Assembly: GCA_964501335.1 (NCBI GenBank)
Contig: CAZCTC010000008.1
Span: forward strand, 106,075 to 170,074
Direction: 5' to 3'
Source of the DNA: CAZCTC01 sp964501335
Lineage (GTDB): Bacteria; Chloroflexota; Anaerolineae; B4-G1; SLSP01
Length of the DNA: 64,000 nucleotides
Positions within the stretch are counted from its first letter, which is position 1. Each line of letters starts with the position of its first letter. The position numbers were made by a program, and so were the translations under genes. Positions 9,385 through 19,036 of the stretch are shown one piece after another. The notes under the pieces were generated by a model. That model was not told the origin of the DNA. It searched no databases and saw only the letters and a list, made by a program, of their open reading frames with translations.

Positions 9385-9606
9385 ATGAATTCTATGCTGG
9401 CTGAACGGAATTATGCTTCTTATCTGTTACGTCTGCGTCTGGTGCAAAGTGACGGTCAAATGGTTTGGGTGGCTTCCATTCAGAGCACGGCTACGGGCAA
9501 ACAACGCTCCTTTGCCAGCATAGAAGCTCTGGTTCGGTTCTTACAATCTGAGTTTGGGAAGGAGGAGATCGAGACGATTGCTGAAGCCGATATTCCGATA
9601 GTGTAA
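9385..9606 (+). CDS. Small conserved-type protein of unknown function (73 aa)
   Basis: The start ATG at 9385 has GAGGTGA seven bases upstream, and the promoter-like repeat array at 9312-9357 directly precedes it. The protein carries a compact pattern 'YLLRLRLVQSDGQMVWVAS' and 'FASIEALVRFLQSEF', with no signal peptide or membrane segment. From memory, short proteins with this arrangement (arginine/tryptophan-containing first half, then F-x-S-L/I-E-x-L-x-x-F-L) accompany BTAD regulators in other Chloroflexota; I could not check this. No function is assigned. Its position between the divergent regulator and a giant exported protein makes it a candidate direct target of the regulator or a small partner of it. 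Confidence 0.8.
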   Translation: MNSMLAERNYASYLLRLRLVQSDGQMVWVASIQSTATGKQRSFASIEALVRFLQSEFGKEEIETIAEADIPIV

Positions 9607-9632
9607 AGGGCGATGACTTTCAGGGTTTGTTT

Positions 9633-9810
9633 TTAGCGTTCCGCAAATGGCATTTTCCTGGTGAGATGCGACGCGCGGTGCGAAGCAGGGAGAGAGTTTT
9701 TTTGTTTGTATTTTCCTGCCTGGCGGTGGCATTTTTAGTGTCTTGCACCGGGCATTTTCCTGGTGAGATACGACGTGCGGTGCGAAGCAGGGAGAGAGAG
9801 TTTTACGGTT
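9633..9810 (+). repeat. Two tandem copies of module A without hairpins
   Basis: The two copies share TTTTCCTGGTGAGAT, a following CGACG[CT]GCGGTGCGAAG core, and then GGGAGAGAG (9640-9693 and 9756-9807). They lie in the leader of the 1974-aa surface protein gene. An open frame runs through them into that gene but has no ribosome-binding site, so I treat them as non-coding. Confidence 0.75.
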
Positions 9811-9857
9811 TTTCTCCTGTTTTGTTCCTTTTTATTTCTAATCCGGAGGATTGCACG

Positions 9858-12800
9858 ATGAGTTATAGTACGGAATTGGATCGTGGACGGTGGAGTGTGG
9901 CTCGCCGCCTGACGGCTTTGATGCTGGCGCTGTCGATTTTGTTGACGGGGCAGCCGTTGATGCCGGTGGCGGCGGCGGTGCCGGTCATTCCGGCGGCCCG
10001 GTTATTGAGCGTTCTGGTATCCAACGGCGATTTCAGCGCCGGTTCAACCGGTTGGTCGTCTTCGGGCAGTGTCGGCTTTGCCGGGGAGATGGTGGGATTT
10101 TCCGGCAGTGATACGCCCATTAACGGGATTCTCTGGCAACAGGTCAATACGGTGGCTGGGAAGGCCTATCAATTGTCTTACGATGTGGAACGTATCGGGC
10201 CTGGGGCCGGAACGCCTCAACTGCTGGTCGAGGTGGTCGATGTCGGAACCAGTACGGTGCTGGCCAGTACGGTTTCAGCTGGCAACATTGAGGGTGTATT
10301 TGTCCATTATTCTCTTAATTTCACAGCGCAGGGCCCGGTGATTGTCCGTTTTACCGATCAATCGACGTCTACGATCAGCCTGGATGTCGGCCTGGACAAT
10401 GTGATGGTGAGTTCTGCTCCGGTGGCGGTGGCGGATAGTTATCGGACCAATCAGAATACTATGTTGAATACGCCGGCTGCCGGGGTGTTGACCAACGATA
10501 CCGATGCTGAGAGCGATCCGCTTTCGGCGGCCCTGGTGGGCAATCCCACCCACGGCAATGTGGTGTTGAATGCCGACGGTTCGTTTGCCTATACGCCGAC
10601 GACGGGCTTCGGGGGGTATGACCGTTTTACCTATAAAGCCAACGACGGGTCGCTCGATTCGAATGTGACGACGGCGACGGTCAGCGTGGTGCGGCCGGGC
10701 TGCGTGCCGCAGTATCCGGGGCTGGTCGGCTGGTGGGCGGCGGAAGGCGACGCCACCGACTCTGCCGGCAGCAATCCCGGCTATCTGTACAACGGCGCTT
10801 CCTATACGACCGGGAAGGCCGGGCAGGCTTTTACTTTCAACGGCGCCAGCCAGTCGATGCGTGTGACGCACACGACGGCTCTGGAAATGCGCAACAATTT
10901 GACGGTGTTGGTCTGGTTCAAGGTCGATAGTCTGGCGGCGCTGGCCAATGCCAAGGTTTTCTCCAAGCGCACCGGAGTTCATGGACCGTATGAAATCAGT
11001 GTCTACAACGACGGCACCACTATTACTGCCTATCCGATGGGCTCGACCGACGATGTCAGCTGGGATGTGTCTATTACGACCAACCCCACGATTACGTTGG
11101 GGAGCTGGCATCAGGCGGCCTTTGTGATGGACAGCAGCAATCTGCATTCGTTCTATCTGAATGGGCAGTTGAAGGGGACGAAGCAGATGGCCGCCCCTCT
11201 GATGGCGCATGAGACGGCCGACTTCTTGCTGGGGATCGATGCCGGGGGCAGCTTCCCGCTGAATGGGGCGGTGGATGAGGCGATGATTTTCAACCGCGCT
11301 CTGGCCGATTGGGAGATCAAGGCTATCTACCGGGCCGGCAGTGCGGGTACCTGCGCCGAGCCCAATACTGCGCCGGTGGCGACGGCCGACAGCTATACGC
11401 TCGACGAGGATATGCCGTTGAATATTGCGGCGGCGGGCGTCTTGACCAACGATCTGGATGCGGACGGCAATCCGATCTATGCCCATTCGCGAACCTCTCC
11501 CTCGCATGGCGTGGTGAGTCTTTACACCAGCGGCGCCTTTATCTATACGCCGACGGCCAATTACAACGGCCCCGACACCTTTACCTATCGCATCAGCGAC
11601 ACGGTCCTGTTGTCGAGTTATGTGACCGTCTCTTTAAACATCAATTCGGTTAACGATGCGCCGGCCGCGACGGGCGACAGCTATACGACGGATTACGATA
11701 CGGCGTTGGCGATCCCGGCTCCCGGTCTGTTGACCAACGACAGCGATCCGGTGGAGGGGAGTTCGCTGACGGCCGTCAAGGTGACCGATCCGGCCCATGG
11801 GGCGGTGACGGTGAATGCCGACGGTTCGTTTGTCTATACTCCGACGACCGGGTATCGCGGTAATGACAGCTTTACTTATCAAGCCAACGACGGCACCGAT
11901 GATTCGAATGTGGTGACGGTGGATATCACCGTGCTGCCGCCCGTCGGTGAGGTCGGCCTGATCGGCTACTGGAAGTTTGACGAAGGGAGCGGCACTACCG
12001 CAGCCGACGCCTCGGGGTCGGGTCTGACCGGGCGGCTGAGCGGCGGCGCTTCGTTTACCACGACGGCGGCCCCGGTGACGGCCTATGCCAACCCCGGTTC
12101 GATCAGCATGATCACCGCTACCTCCGGTCTGGTGACGATGACCAACAGCGCCGTCAACCAGTTGACCAACAATATGACGGTGATGGGCTGGGTCAGACCG
12201 GGACGGGTGTCCGGTTATCAGCGGATCATCGGCTCGGCCCGGACCCGGAGTTCTAATGGTTGGAATTTCGGGATCTGGTCCAATTCGCTGGTCTTTTCCG
12301 CTTATGGGCGGAAGGATTATTATCCCCCGTTCTCTCCGGGGCTGAAAGCCGGGCAGTGGTATCATATCGCGGCCGTCATGGATATCAGCAACACCGTGAC
12401 CTTCTATATCAACGGATTGTCCATCGGGTCGGTGACGGGGACGCTGCCGTTGCAGGCCGACACCGACGATGTGTTGCAGTTAGGCGCGGCCACGGCGAGC
12501 CTCAGCACGACGCTGACTGATCCCTATTTCGGGTTGATCGACGATCTGCGGGTTTACAACCGCGCTTTGAATCAGACTGAAATCGCCGATCTGGTGGGGG
12601 TGGCGCCCTGTTCCGAGCTGATGCTGCGGGCCCGGATTATGTTGGGGGAAACCCTCCCGTCCAAGACGATTTCGCTCGACGGTTCCTGTACTTACACGAT
12701 GACCTTTGCCGACAGTGCTGTAAACGGCGGCAGCGGCGCTTATCTCGGCTATGCAACTACGATCGAAGGCAACGGCGCGACCCTGGTCCGCGATCCGGCG

Positions 12801-15782
12801 GCGCCGATGTTCCGGTTGTTGACGACGGTTCAGCCGATCACGATCCGCAATTTGACGCTGCGGGGCGGCAAGGTCTACGGCAGCGGCGGCGCGATTATGA
12901 CCTTCGACAATATCACGCTGACCAATGTGCGTTTTGAAAACAATGCGACGCCCAATACGCCCGGTTCGGCTTACGTGAATGTCGGCGGCGCTCTGTCGGC
13001 AGCCAAAAATGTCACGGTCAACCGTTGTACCTTTATCAATAACCAGGCCGGCGGTTGGGGAGCGGCGATTTCTTTCAACGGCACCGGCGCCAGTTCGATC
13101 GTCAACAGCGTCTTTGCCGATAATCTGGCCGGGTCGGCCGGGGCGGCCATCCGCTCTACGACGATCACCGGCACTCTGACGCTCGTCAATAATACCTTTG
13201 CCGAGCAGTATAAGAACAGCCAGGAAGCGGTTCTGCTCAACGGTTCCGCCACGCTGCTGAACAATATCTTCTATAACTATAAGTCCGGCTTTACGGCGAA
13301 CAGCGCTGTGACGGTGACCGAGGATTACAACCTCTATGCGGCGAACGATCTGGAGCCGCAGAGTTTCAATGGCGCCGTGATCAACCGGGGCGGCCACAGT
13401 CGCATTGCGGCCCTGCCTCGCTTTGTGGATGCCGCGGCCGGCAATTATCGCTTGCAGTCGAACTCTCCGGCGATCGATCTGGGGACCGATGCCGGGATCG
13501 CCACGGATGCCGACGGCAATACCCGCCCTTATGGCCCGGCGGCCGATATGGGGGCTTATGAGTACCCGGGACCCGGCGTTCCTTCGGTGAGTATCGTCAA
13601 GATGGGGCCGCCCTATGCGGCGGGTACGGGGCAGACGGAATTCATCATCACCGTGATCAATGAAGGTTCGGCTCCGTTGAACGACCTGCGGATCGTCGAT
13701 CAACTGCCGGCGGGGGCGACCTATGTGAGCGGCACGGCGGCTTACAGCGGCACCTTGAACGGCGGCAGCCTGGTCTGGGATCTGGCTCCGCTGGCGCCCA
13801 ATCAGATGGCCCGGGTCTGGTACATGGTCACGGCGACCCAGACGCTGGTCAGCAACAACTACAGCGTCAGCAGCATCAGTGTGCCCACGATCACGGCCAG
13901 CGGACCGACGATCACCACGCCTTACGATGTGGATTACACCGCTCTGGGGTTCAATCCTTTCCCCGACGGTTACAACTTTGCCAACTGGGGCGCGCCGACG
14001 CTCGATACCGATATCACGCCGGCCGATATGCCGGTCATTTACGGGACGGGTGTCTGTAAGACGCAGAGTCCCTGTGTGTTGAGCGCAGCGGCTGAGGCCG
14101 ACCGGCAGATCCAGGCTGCGAAGTCGTCGGGCGGTCACTGCGGCGGGATGGCGATGTCGAGTATGTGGATCTTCGACCGGCCCGATGTGGTGGCGGGTAC
14201 CTATCAGCCCGGCGCGTTGAATACGTTTGATCTGACCAAGGCCAATGCCCGGAACCTGATCGTCAATTTCCATGCTACCCAGGCGATGAATCCGGCCAAT
14301 ACGGCGGGGCTTTCGCCTTATACGGCGGCAACCGGAGCTTCCGGGGTGGTCAATACTTTGCTGGCCAATTTCGCCAATCCCAACGCCGGCAACCGTTATA
14401 CCCTCTGGTTCTTTAAGGCGGATTGGACCGGCGGCCATGCGGTGGTGCCTTACGCGGTGAAGAAGTGGAGCAACGACAGCTACTGGATCTACGTCTACGA
14501 TGTCAACTATCCCAACAACTACAACCGGGTCTTTAAAGTGACCATGTCGACCAACAGCTGGGTCTATGAAGGGGCGGCCATCAATCCCGACGCTCCGGCC
14601 TCGACCTATACCGGCACCAATGCCATCTCCAATACCATTCAGATCAAGAGCCTGCGCTGGGCGGAACGCTTCCCCAAGGTTTGTACCTCGGCCTGCGTGC
14701 CCGATCCGGTCAAGGGGCTTACTACGACCCTCTCTTCCGCCTATGAGTTCCAGCTGGAAGGCGAAGGCTATCTGATGGTGACCCGCAACGACGGTCTGCG
14801 GGCGGGTTTCGATGCGGCTACCGGCCAGTTTATCTCCGAGATCCCCGGGGCCGAAGTGATCGTCAATCCGACCGGGCTGCTCAATATCCCGGGCGGCATT
14901 CGGATCCCGCATGTCGCCGGGGCGACCTACGCGCTGCGGATTTCCGATCGGCCCAATGTGTTTGGGAATATGGCGGCCACGGCGGATGTCAACATTCTGG
15001 GCGACGGCTTTGTGACCCGTCTGACCGGGTTGAAGATCGATTCGGCGGAAGATCCGGCGCAGTCCGGTTCGAACGATGTGATCGGGGTGACTTTTGACGG
15101 CGACAGCCATCTGGTGACCTACAAGTCGAGTGCGCTGGACAGCGATACGCCGGCGTTGGGCATGGCCGTCAGCCAGCGTAACGCCCCCGACTATACCTTC
15201 AAAGTGGACGGGGGGGATCTGCCTTCCGGTCGGTCCCTGACCGCGGCGCTCGATCCGACTACCGGCAAGCTGAGCATTGAGAACGACGATCCGGCCAGCA
15301 ACAGCTACTCGCTGGATGTCGAGAAGATCAACCTGGATGGCTCGAAGCTGACCTATCACAGCGATGTGATTACCGATGGGACGGGGGTCGGCGCGGTCCT
15401 GGATCTGGGTTCCAGCTGGATCACCGGCACGCCGTCTATCGCTCAGAATAACGGGCCGGTCTCGGTCGGCGACAGCTATGTCGTCAATATCAACAGCGTT
15501 TACACCGTGGCGGCGCCGGGCGTGCTGTCCAACGACAGCAATCCGACCGGCGGGGCTTTGACGGCCACCCTGATCGCTACGCCGACCCATGGCACGGTGA
15601 CGTTGAATGCCGACGGCTCGTTTGTCTACACGCCGACGGTGGGGTATGCCGGACCGGACAGCTTTACTTATCAGGCCGGCAACGGGGTGTTGAGCACGAA
15701 TGCGACGACCGTGACGATCATGGTTCGCCATGTGGTCTATCTGCCGATCGTGATGCGGAATCTGGTCAAAGTGCAGAAGTAG
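9858..15782 (+). CDS. Giant exported multidomain surface protein with LamG, cadherin-like, beta-helix and papain-like domains
   Basis: A 1974-aa protein. The ATG at 9858 is preceded by CGGAGGA, and a signal peptide (about 1-40) follows immediately. Domains in order: a carbohydrate-binding-like beta-sandwich (54-185), cadherin-like (188-278), LamG (281-498), two cadherin-like (501-695), LamG (698-915), a right-handed beta-helix of Ig-less 'choice-of-anchor' type (918-1238, 'RNLTLRGGKVYGSGGAI'), DUF11 (1241-1348), a papain-like module (1355-1601) and a beta-rich region. A last cadherin-like repeat (1871-1958) and the tail 'VVYLPIVMRNLVKVQK' close it. The papain-like module has Cys1428 in 'GGHCGGMAM', His1527 in 'GGHAVVPY' and Asp1548/Asn1550 in 'YVYDVNYP', spaced as in cysteine peptidases. 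I infer a surface adhesin carrying a peptidase or peptide-ligase activity. Its first LamG is closely related to those of the protein at the window start. Confidence 0.9.
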   Translation: MSYSTELDRGRWSVARRLTALMLALSILLTGQPLMPVAAAVPVIPAARLLSVLVSNGDFSAGSTGWSSSGSVGFAGEMVGFSGSDTPINGILWQQVNTVAGKAYQLSYDVERIGPGAGTPQLLVEVVDVGTSTVLASTVSAGNIEGVFVHYSLNFTAQGPVIVRFTDQSTSTISLDVGLDNVMVSSAPVAVADSYRTNQNTMLNTPAAGVLTNDTDAESDPLSAALVGNPTHGNVVLNADGSFAYTPTTGFGGYDRFTYKANDGSLDSNVTTATVSVVRPGCVPQYPGLVGWWAAEGDATDSAGSNPGYLYNGASYTTGKAGQAFTFNGASQSMRVTHTTALEMRNNLTVLVWFKVDSLAALANAKVFSKRTGVHGPYEISVYNDGTTITAYPMGSTDDVSWDVSITTNPTITLGSWHQAAFVMDSSNLHSFYLNGQLKGTKQMAAPLMAHETADFLLGIDAGGSFPLNGAVDEAMIFNRALADWEIKAIYRAGSAGTCAEPNTAPVATADSYTLDEDMPLNIAAAGVLTNDLDADGNPIYAHSRTSPSHGVVSLYTSGAFIYTPTANYNGPDTFTYRISDTVLLSSYVTVSLNINSVNDAPAATGDSYTTDYDTALAIPAPGLLTNDSDPVEGSSLTAVKVTDPAHGAVTVNADGSFVYTPTTGYRGNDSFTYQANDGTDDSNVVTVDITVLPPVGEVGLIGYWKFDEGSGTTAADASGSGLTGRLSGGASFTTTAAPVTAYANPGSISMITATSGLVTMTNSAVNQLTNNMTVMGWVRPGRVSGYQRIIGSARTRSSNGWNFGIWSNSLVFSAYGRKDYYPPFSPGLKAGQWYHIAAVMDISNTVTFYINGLSIGSVTGTLPLQADTDDVLQLGAATASLSTTLTDPYFGLIDDLRVYNRALNQTEIADLVGVAPCSELMLRARIMLGETLPSKTISLDGSCTYTMTFADSAVNGGSGAYLGYATTIEGNGATLVRDPAAPMFRLLTTVQPITIRNLTLRGGKVYGSGGAIMTFDNITLTNVRFENNATPNTPGSAYVNVGGALSAAKNVTVNRCTFINNQAGGWGAAISFNGTGASSIVNSVFADNLAGSAGAAIRSTTITGTLTLVNNTFAEQYKNSQEAVLLNGSATLLNNIFYNYKSGFTANSAVTVTEDYNLYAANDLEPQSFNGAVINRGGHSRIAALPRFVDAAAGNYRLQSNSPAIDLGTDAGIATDADGNTRPYGPAADMGAYEYPGPGVPSVSIVKMGPPYAAGTGQTEFIITVINEGSAPLNDLRIVDQLPAGATYVSGTAAYSGTLNGGSLVWDLAPLAPNQMARVWYMVTATQTLVSNNYSVSSISVPTITASGPTITTPYDVDYTALGFNPFPDGYNFANWGAPTLDTDITPADMPVIYGTGVCKTQSPCVLSAAAEADRQIQAAKSSGGHCGGMAMSSMWIFDRPDVVAGTYQPGALNTFDLTKANARNLIVNFHATQAMNPANTAGLSPYTAATGASGVVNTLLANFANPNAGNRYTLWFFKADWTGGHAVVPYAVKKWSNDSYWIYVYDVNYPNNYNRVFKVTMSTNSWVYEGAAINPDAPASTYTGTNAISNTIQIKSLRWAERFPKVCTSACVPDPVKGLTTTLSSAYEFQLEGEGYLMVTRNDGLRAGFDAATGQFISEIPGAEVIVNPTGLLNIPGGIRIPHVAGATYALRISDRPNVFGNMAATADVNILGDGFVTRLTGLKIDSAEDPAQSGSNDVIGVTFDGDSHLVTYKSSALDSDTPALGMAVSQRNAPDYTFKVDGGDLPSGRSLTAALDPTTGKLSIENDDPASNSYSLDVEKINLDGSKLTYHSDVITDGTGVGAVLDLGSSWITGTPSIAQNNGPVSVGDSYVVNINSVYTVAAPGVLSNDSNPTGGALTATLIATPTHGTVTLNADGSFVYTPTVGYAGPDSFTYQAGNGVLSTNATTVTIMVRHVVYLPIVMRNLVKVQK

Positions 15783-15864
15783 GTTTGGGATTCGGGAAAT
15801 CTCGATTGTAGGACAGGAAGATTGGAAGACCGGAAGGTCTTCCAATCTTTTTGTTTTGAAAGGT

Positions 15865-16182
15865 TATGTTTCGGTGTGTTGGCCCTCACCCCCTGGCCCC
15901 CTCTCCCCTGTTTTGTTGTTAAGTAGCGACGCGATTCGAGTTGATGCGTTTTGAGGTATGGCCGCGAGCCATACGGGAGGGAGAGGGGGAAGAGCATGTC
16001 GCCGGGGCGGTTCTGGAGAAGGGCTATGTTTTGGTGCGTGAGCCCTCACCCCCTTCCCCCTCTCCCCTGTTTTGTTGTTAAGTAGCGACGCGATTCGAGT
16101 TGATGCGTTTTGAGGTATGGCCGCGAGCCATACGGGAGGGAGAGGGGGAAGAGCATGTCGCCGGGGCGGTTCTGGAGAAGGG
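15865..16182. repeat. 159-bp tandem duplication
   Basis: Two almost identical units of 159 bp (starting near 15865 and 16024) contain TAGCGACGCGATTCGAGTTG and the CACCCCC-rich and GGGAGAGGG-rich segments, ending in GTCGCCGGGGCGGTTCTGG. The repeat gives a repetitive open frame on the minus strand that I regard as spurious. It forms the first part of the 1.5-kb gene-free gap at 15783-17269. Confidence 0.9.
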
Positions 16183-16184
16183 CT

Positions 16185-16283
16185 ATGTTTTGGTGCGCAT
16201 TCTGATGCGCACCAAAACATAAACAAAAAACTCTCTCTGTCTGTCCTGCGCGGCGTATTTTACGGGGAAAGGGCCATTTGCGG
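16185..16283 (-). repeat. Hairpin plus reverse module A
   Basis: The hairpin at 16185-16220 has 16-bp arms (ATGTTTTGGTGCGCAT) around TCTG. The constant module follows in reverse (AACTCTCTCTG, then CCTGCGCGGCGT and TTTGCGGG). Confidence 0.85.
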
Positions 16284-16472
16284 GTGAGGAGGATTTCTCA
16301 AAGAGGTGCAACGCACTCTGATCTGTAATGACAGGCGGTTTGCTCCAACGTTAAGCCGTTTGAATTGTCGGTTTCAGGGATAGAAAGTGCGTCGCACCTT
16401 AGACGGGGTTATTTTCAGGACAGAAAGACATGCCGGGGCGGCACCCCGAAGGATGAAAATGGTTTTCAGGCG
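16281..16472. repeat. 192-bp direct repeat, copy 1
   Basis: Near-identical to 16722-16913, an offset of 441 bp. It starts CGGGTGAGGAGGATTTCTC and ends at GGTTTTCAGGCG. Within it, 16408-16460 is a TATTTTCAGGACAG...GGATGAAAAT module with inverted ends. Confidence 0.9.
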
Positions 16473-16624
16473 CTGGCTGTTGGCCCTCATCCTCCCCCCG
16501 GCCCCCTCCTCGCGAAGCACCCCAACGAACACGCGGGAACGGGGATCTGGTTCCTGAATGTTGATTGCTCTGTGGGGGAAGGAGGGGGGAGAGAACGTCA
16601 CCGGGGCGGCTCTGGAAAAGGCCT

Positions 16625-16723
16625 ATGTTTTCGTGCGCATTCTGATGCGCACGAAAACATCAACAAAAAAACTCTCTCTGTCTGTCCTGCGCGGCGTAGC
16701 TTACGGGAGAGGGGCCTTGTGCG
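16625..16723 (-). repeat. Hairpin plus reverse module A
   Basis: The hairpin at 16625-16660 has arms ATGTTTTCGTGCGCAT around TCTG. Compared with 16185-16220, one base differs in each arm and pairing is kept. The reverse module follows. Confidence 0.85.
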
Positions 16724-16913
16724 GGTGAGGAGGATTTCTCAAAGAGGTGCAACGCACTCTGATCTGTAATGACAGGCGGTTTGCTCCAACGTTAAGCCGT
16801 TTGAATTGTCGGTTTCAGGGATAGAAAGTGCGTCGCACCTTAGACGGGGTTATTTTCAGGACAGAAAGACATGCCGGGGCGGCACCCCGAAGGATGAAAA
16901 TGGTTTTCAGGCG
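16722..16913. repeat. 192-bp direct repeat, copy 2
   Basis: Second copy of 16281-16472. The 441-bp period means that hairpin, module A and this segment were probably duplicated together, with later divergence in the middle. Confidence 0.9.
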
Positions 16914-17200
16914 AGAGGACGCCCACACAGGGGCGCCCCTACATTGGCGGCATTTGGGTAGGGGCGGCCCGATGTGGCCGCCCTGGGGGAGATTTTTGCA
17001 CGGCGGGGCCTATTTTCAGGACAGAAGGCCATGCCGGGGCGGCACCCCGAAGGATGAAAATAGACGATTCATCAGGATTGGGTACCCACAAGGGGTACCC
17101 CTACATTGGCGGCATTTGGGTAGGGGCGGCCCGATGTGGCCGCCCTGGGGGAGATTTTTGCACGGCGCGGCCTATTTTCAGGACAGAAAGGCATGCCGGT
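16914..17200. repeat. Array of GGGGCGGCCC hairpin modules and TATTTTCA elements
   Basis: Two units (16914-17008 and 17062-17172) each hold a small hairpin with a CCCCTACATT edge and a second hairpin GGGCGGCCCGATGTGGCCGCC. The first small hairpin differs between units (GGGCGCCC versus GGGTACCC stems) but still pairs. They alternate with TATTTTCAGGACAG...GGATGAAAATA elements (17009-17062 and a partial copy at 17171). Related units lie at 27330-27495 and 39318-39535. Confidence 0.85.
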
Positions 17201-17269
17201 GCCTGTTCTGGACAGTCGATGGAATGTGGCTAGAATAAAGACGCATCAATTTTTTGCGGGGGTGGATTT

Positions 17270-19036
17270 ATGGCTAATCCCGGAGCTTTTGCATCGCTGT
17301 GGCATCGCTTGACCGTTCCCCGGGCTGCTGATCCCGATGAGGCGCGCCGTGAATACATGGCCAAGGTCATTTTGTTGTTGTTGAGTCTGGTGACTGCTGT
17401 TTTCTCCTTGATTTTCCTGGTCGGGAATTTGTTGGGAGCGATTCCAATCGACAGTGTGGGACTGATCGTGGGGATGGTCGTCCTGTTCCTGTTGGGGTGG
17501 GTGCTGGCCCAACGCGGTCACTGGCGGATCAGTATCTGGTTCCCGGTGGTGGTTTCGTGGGCGGTAGCCCTTTACGGCAATTACATCGGCGGGATCGATG
17601 CGCCGGGTATGGTCTTTTATGTTTTTATGATCGTCGTGGTGGGAGTTTTCCAGCCGCGGCGGGTGTTGTGGGGGACCCTGGCCGTCAGTCTGTTTTCCTA
17701 TTTAGGAATGGGATTGGCGCACCATCTGGACCTGATTCAGGCAGTTCGTTCCGGCGAGAGTGCTTTTTACAATCGGATTGTGATTGTGATGGCGGTTATC
17801 AGCGCGATTACGGCCTTGATCATGTTCTTTGTCGATCAGTTGCAGGAGGCTTTGAATGAGGCGCGGAAGAATGCGATTGAGGCGCGTCAACATGCCGAAC
17901 AGGTGGCGATTTTCAAGGCGCTGGCCGACAATGCACTCGATGCTTTCAGTCTGGCGGATGTGGAGGGGCGGGGGACTTATTTCAACCCGGCCTTCTGCAA
18001 ATTCTTCGGGGGGGAAGTTGATTCATTGATCGGCCGGAATATTTCGATTTTTGTGCCGCAGGAGGGGCAGACGGATTTCCGGCGGATTCTGAACGAGGCC
18101 CGGAGCCATGGTTGGAGCGGCGAGCTGCGGATGTTGCGGCTGGATGGTGAAGTGTTCGATGCCGGGATTTCTGTTTCGCCGTTGTTCGATGCCGATCACC
18201 GGCTCATTGCCCTGGCGGCCGTGATCCGGGATATGACCGAGAGCAAGTGTGCCGAGGCTGAGCGGGTGCGGTTGATGGCGTCCAATGCCCGAATGGAGAC
18301 CGAGTTGAACATCACTCGCCGGATTCAGCAGATGTTGTTGCCGGCCGATGATGAATTGCAGGCGGTGGAGGGGCTGGACATTTCGGGTTATATGCTGCCG
18401 GCCGAAGAGGTGGGCGGCGATTATTATGATGTGTTGCAATACAACGGGCATGTGGAAATCAGTATCGGCGATGTGACCGGCCATGGGTTGGAGAGCGGGG
18501 TCGTCACATTGATGCTGCAAACGGCGGTGCGGACTTTGTTGGTGAGTGGGGAGCGCAATCCCGCCCGGTTTTTGGGGATGCTCAACCAGATTCTGTATCG
18601 CAATTTGCAGCGGATGAAGGTGGATCGCAGCCTGACGCTGGCGATGTTGAATTATGATACGGGGACTTTGAAGTTGAGCGGTCAGCATGAGTATCTGATC
18701 GTGGTGCGGAAAGATGGGCAGGTCGAGATCTGCAATACGATCGATTTGGGCTTCCCACTGGGGCTGATGGACAGCATCGACCGGTTTGTCAATGAATTCC
18801 CGGTAGAGCTGGCGCCGGGAGATGGGGTGGTGCTTTATTCCGACGGTATTACGGAGGCGCAGAATTTGCAGGGTGATTTCTACGGGCTGGAACGGCTGGC
18901 TTATGTGGCCAGTCAGGCCTGGCGGGGCAATGCGGAAGCAGTCAAGGCGGCGATTGTTTCAGATGTACGGGGCTTTATCGGGGAGCAGGAGATCATGGAT
19001 GATTTAACTCTGTTGATATTGAAACAGAAAGAGTAG
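17270..19036 (+). CDS. Membrane PAS-PP2C (SpoIIE/RsbU-type) serine phosphatase
   Basis: A 588-aa protein. The ATG at 17270 follows GGGGGTGGA. Residues 30-188 form six predicted membrane helices, then a coiled linker (about 190-215), a PAS domain (about 218-340, 'LADNALDAFSLADVEGRGTYFNPA') and a PP2C/SpoIIE phosphatase domain (about 365-587). Metal-site motifs are present: 'EEVGGDYYDV', 'SIGDVTGHGLESG', 'DGVVLYSDGITEAQ' and 'IMDDLTLLIL'. Family members dephosphorylate anti-sigma-factor antagonists or similar phosphoserine proteins in partner-switching pathways. The membrane part probably senses an envelope signal. No antagonist or anti-sigma gene is nearby, so the substrate is unknown. It heads a run of signalling genes in 17-31.6 kb. 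Confidence 0.92.
   Translation: MANPGAFASLWHRLTVPRAADPDEARREYMAKVILLLLSLVTAVFSLIFLVGNLLGAIPIDSVGLIVGMVVLFLLGWVLAQRGHWRISIWFPVVVSWAVALYGNYIGGIDAPGMVFYVFMIVVVGVFQPRRVLWGTLAVSLFSYLGMGLAHHLDLIQAVRSGESAFYNRIVIVMAVISAITALIMFFVDQLQEALNEARKNAIEARQHAEQVAIFKALADNALDAFSLADVEGRGTYFNPAFCKFFGGEVDSLIGRNISIFVPQEGQTDFRRILNEARSHGWSGELRMLRLDGEVFDAGISVSPLFDADHRLIALAAVIRDMTESKCAEAERVRLMASNARMETELNITRRIQQMLLPADDELQAVEGLDISGYMLPAEEVGGDYYDVLQYNGHVEISIGDVTGHGLESGVVTLMLQTAVRTLLVSGERNPARFLGMLNQILYRNLQRMKVDRSLTLAMLNYDTGTLKLSGQHEYLIVVRKDGQVEICNTIDLGFPLGLMDSIDRFVNEFPVELAPGDGVVLYSDGITEAQNLQGDFYGLERLAYVASQAWRGNAEAVKAAIVSDVRGFIGEQEIMDDLTLLILKQKE

Noticed and set aside
9627..9857. N-terminal extension of the 1974-aa protein
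   Set aside because: It translates two repeat modules and has no ribosome-binding site; the ATG at 9858 has CGGAGGA and directly precedes the signal peptide.
15864..16226. A repetitive 120-aa protein on the minus strand
   Set aside because: Its repeats are the 159-bp DNA tandem duplication; no start signal.
15783..17269. CRISPR array
   Set aside because: Repeats have unequal lengths and spacing, no unique spacers of constant size, and no cas genes.
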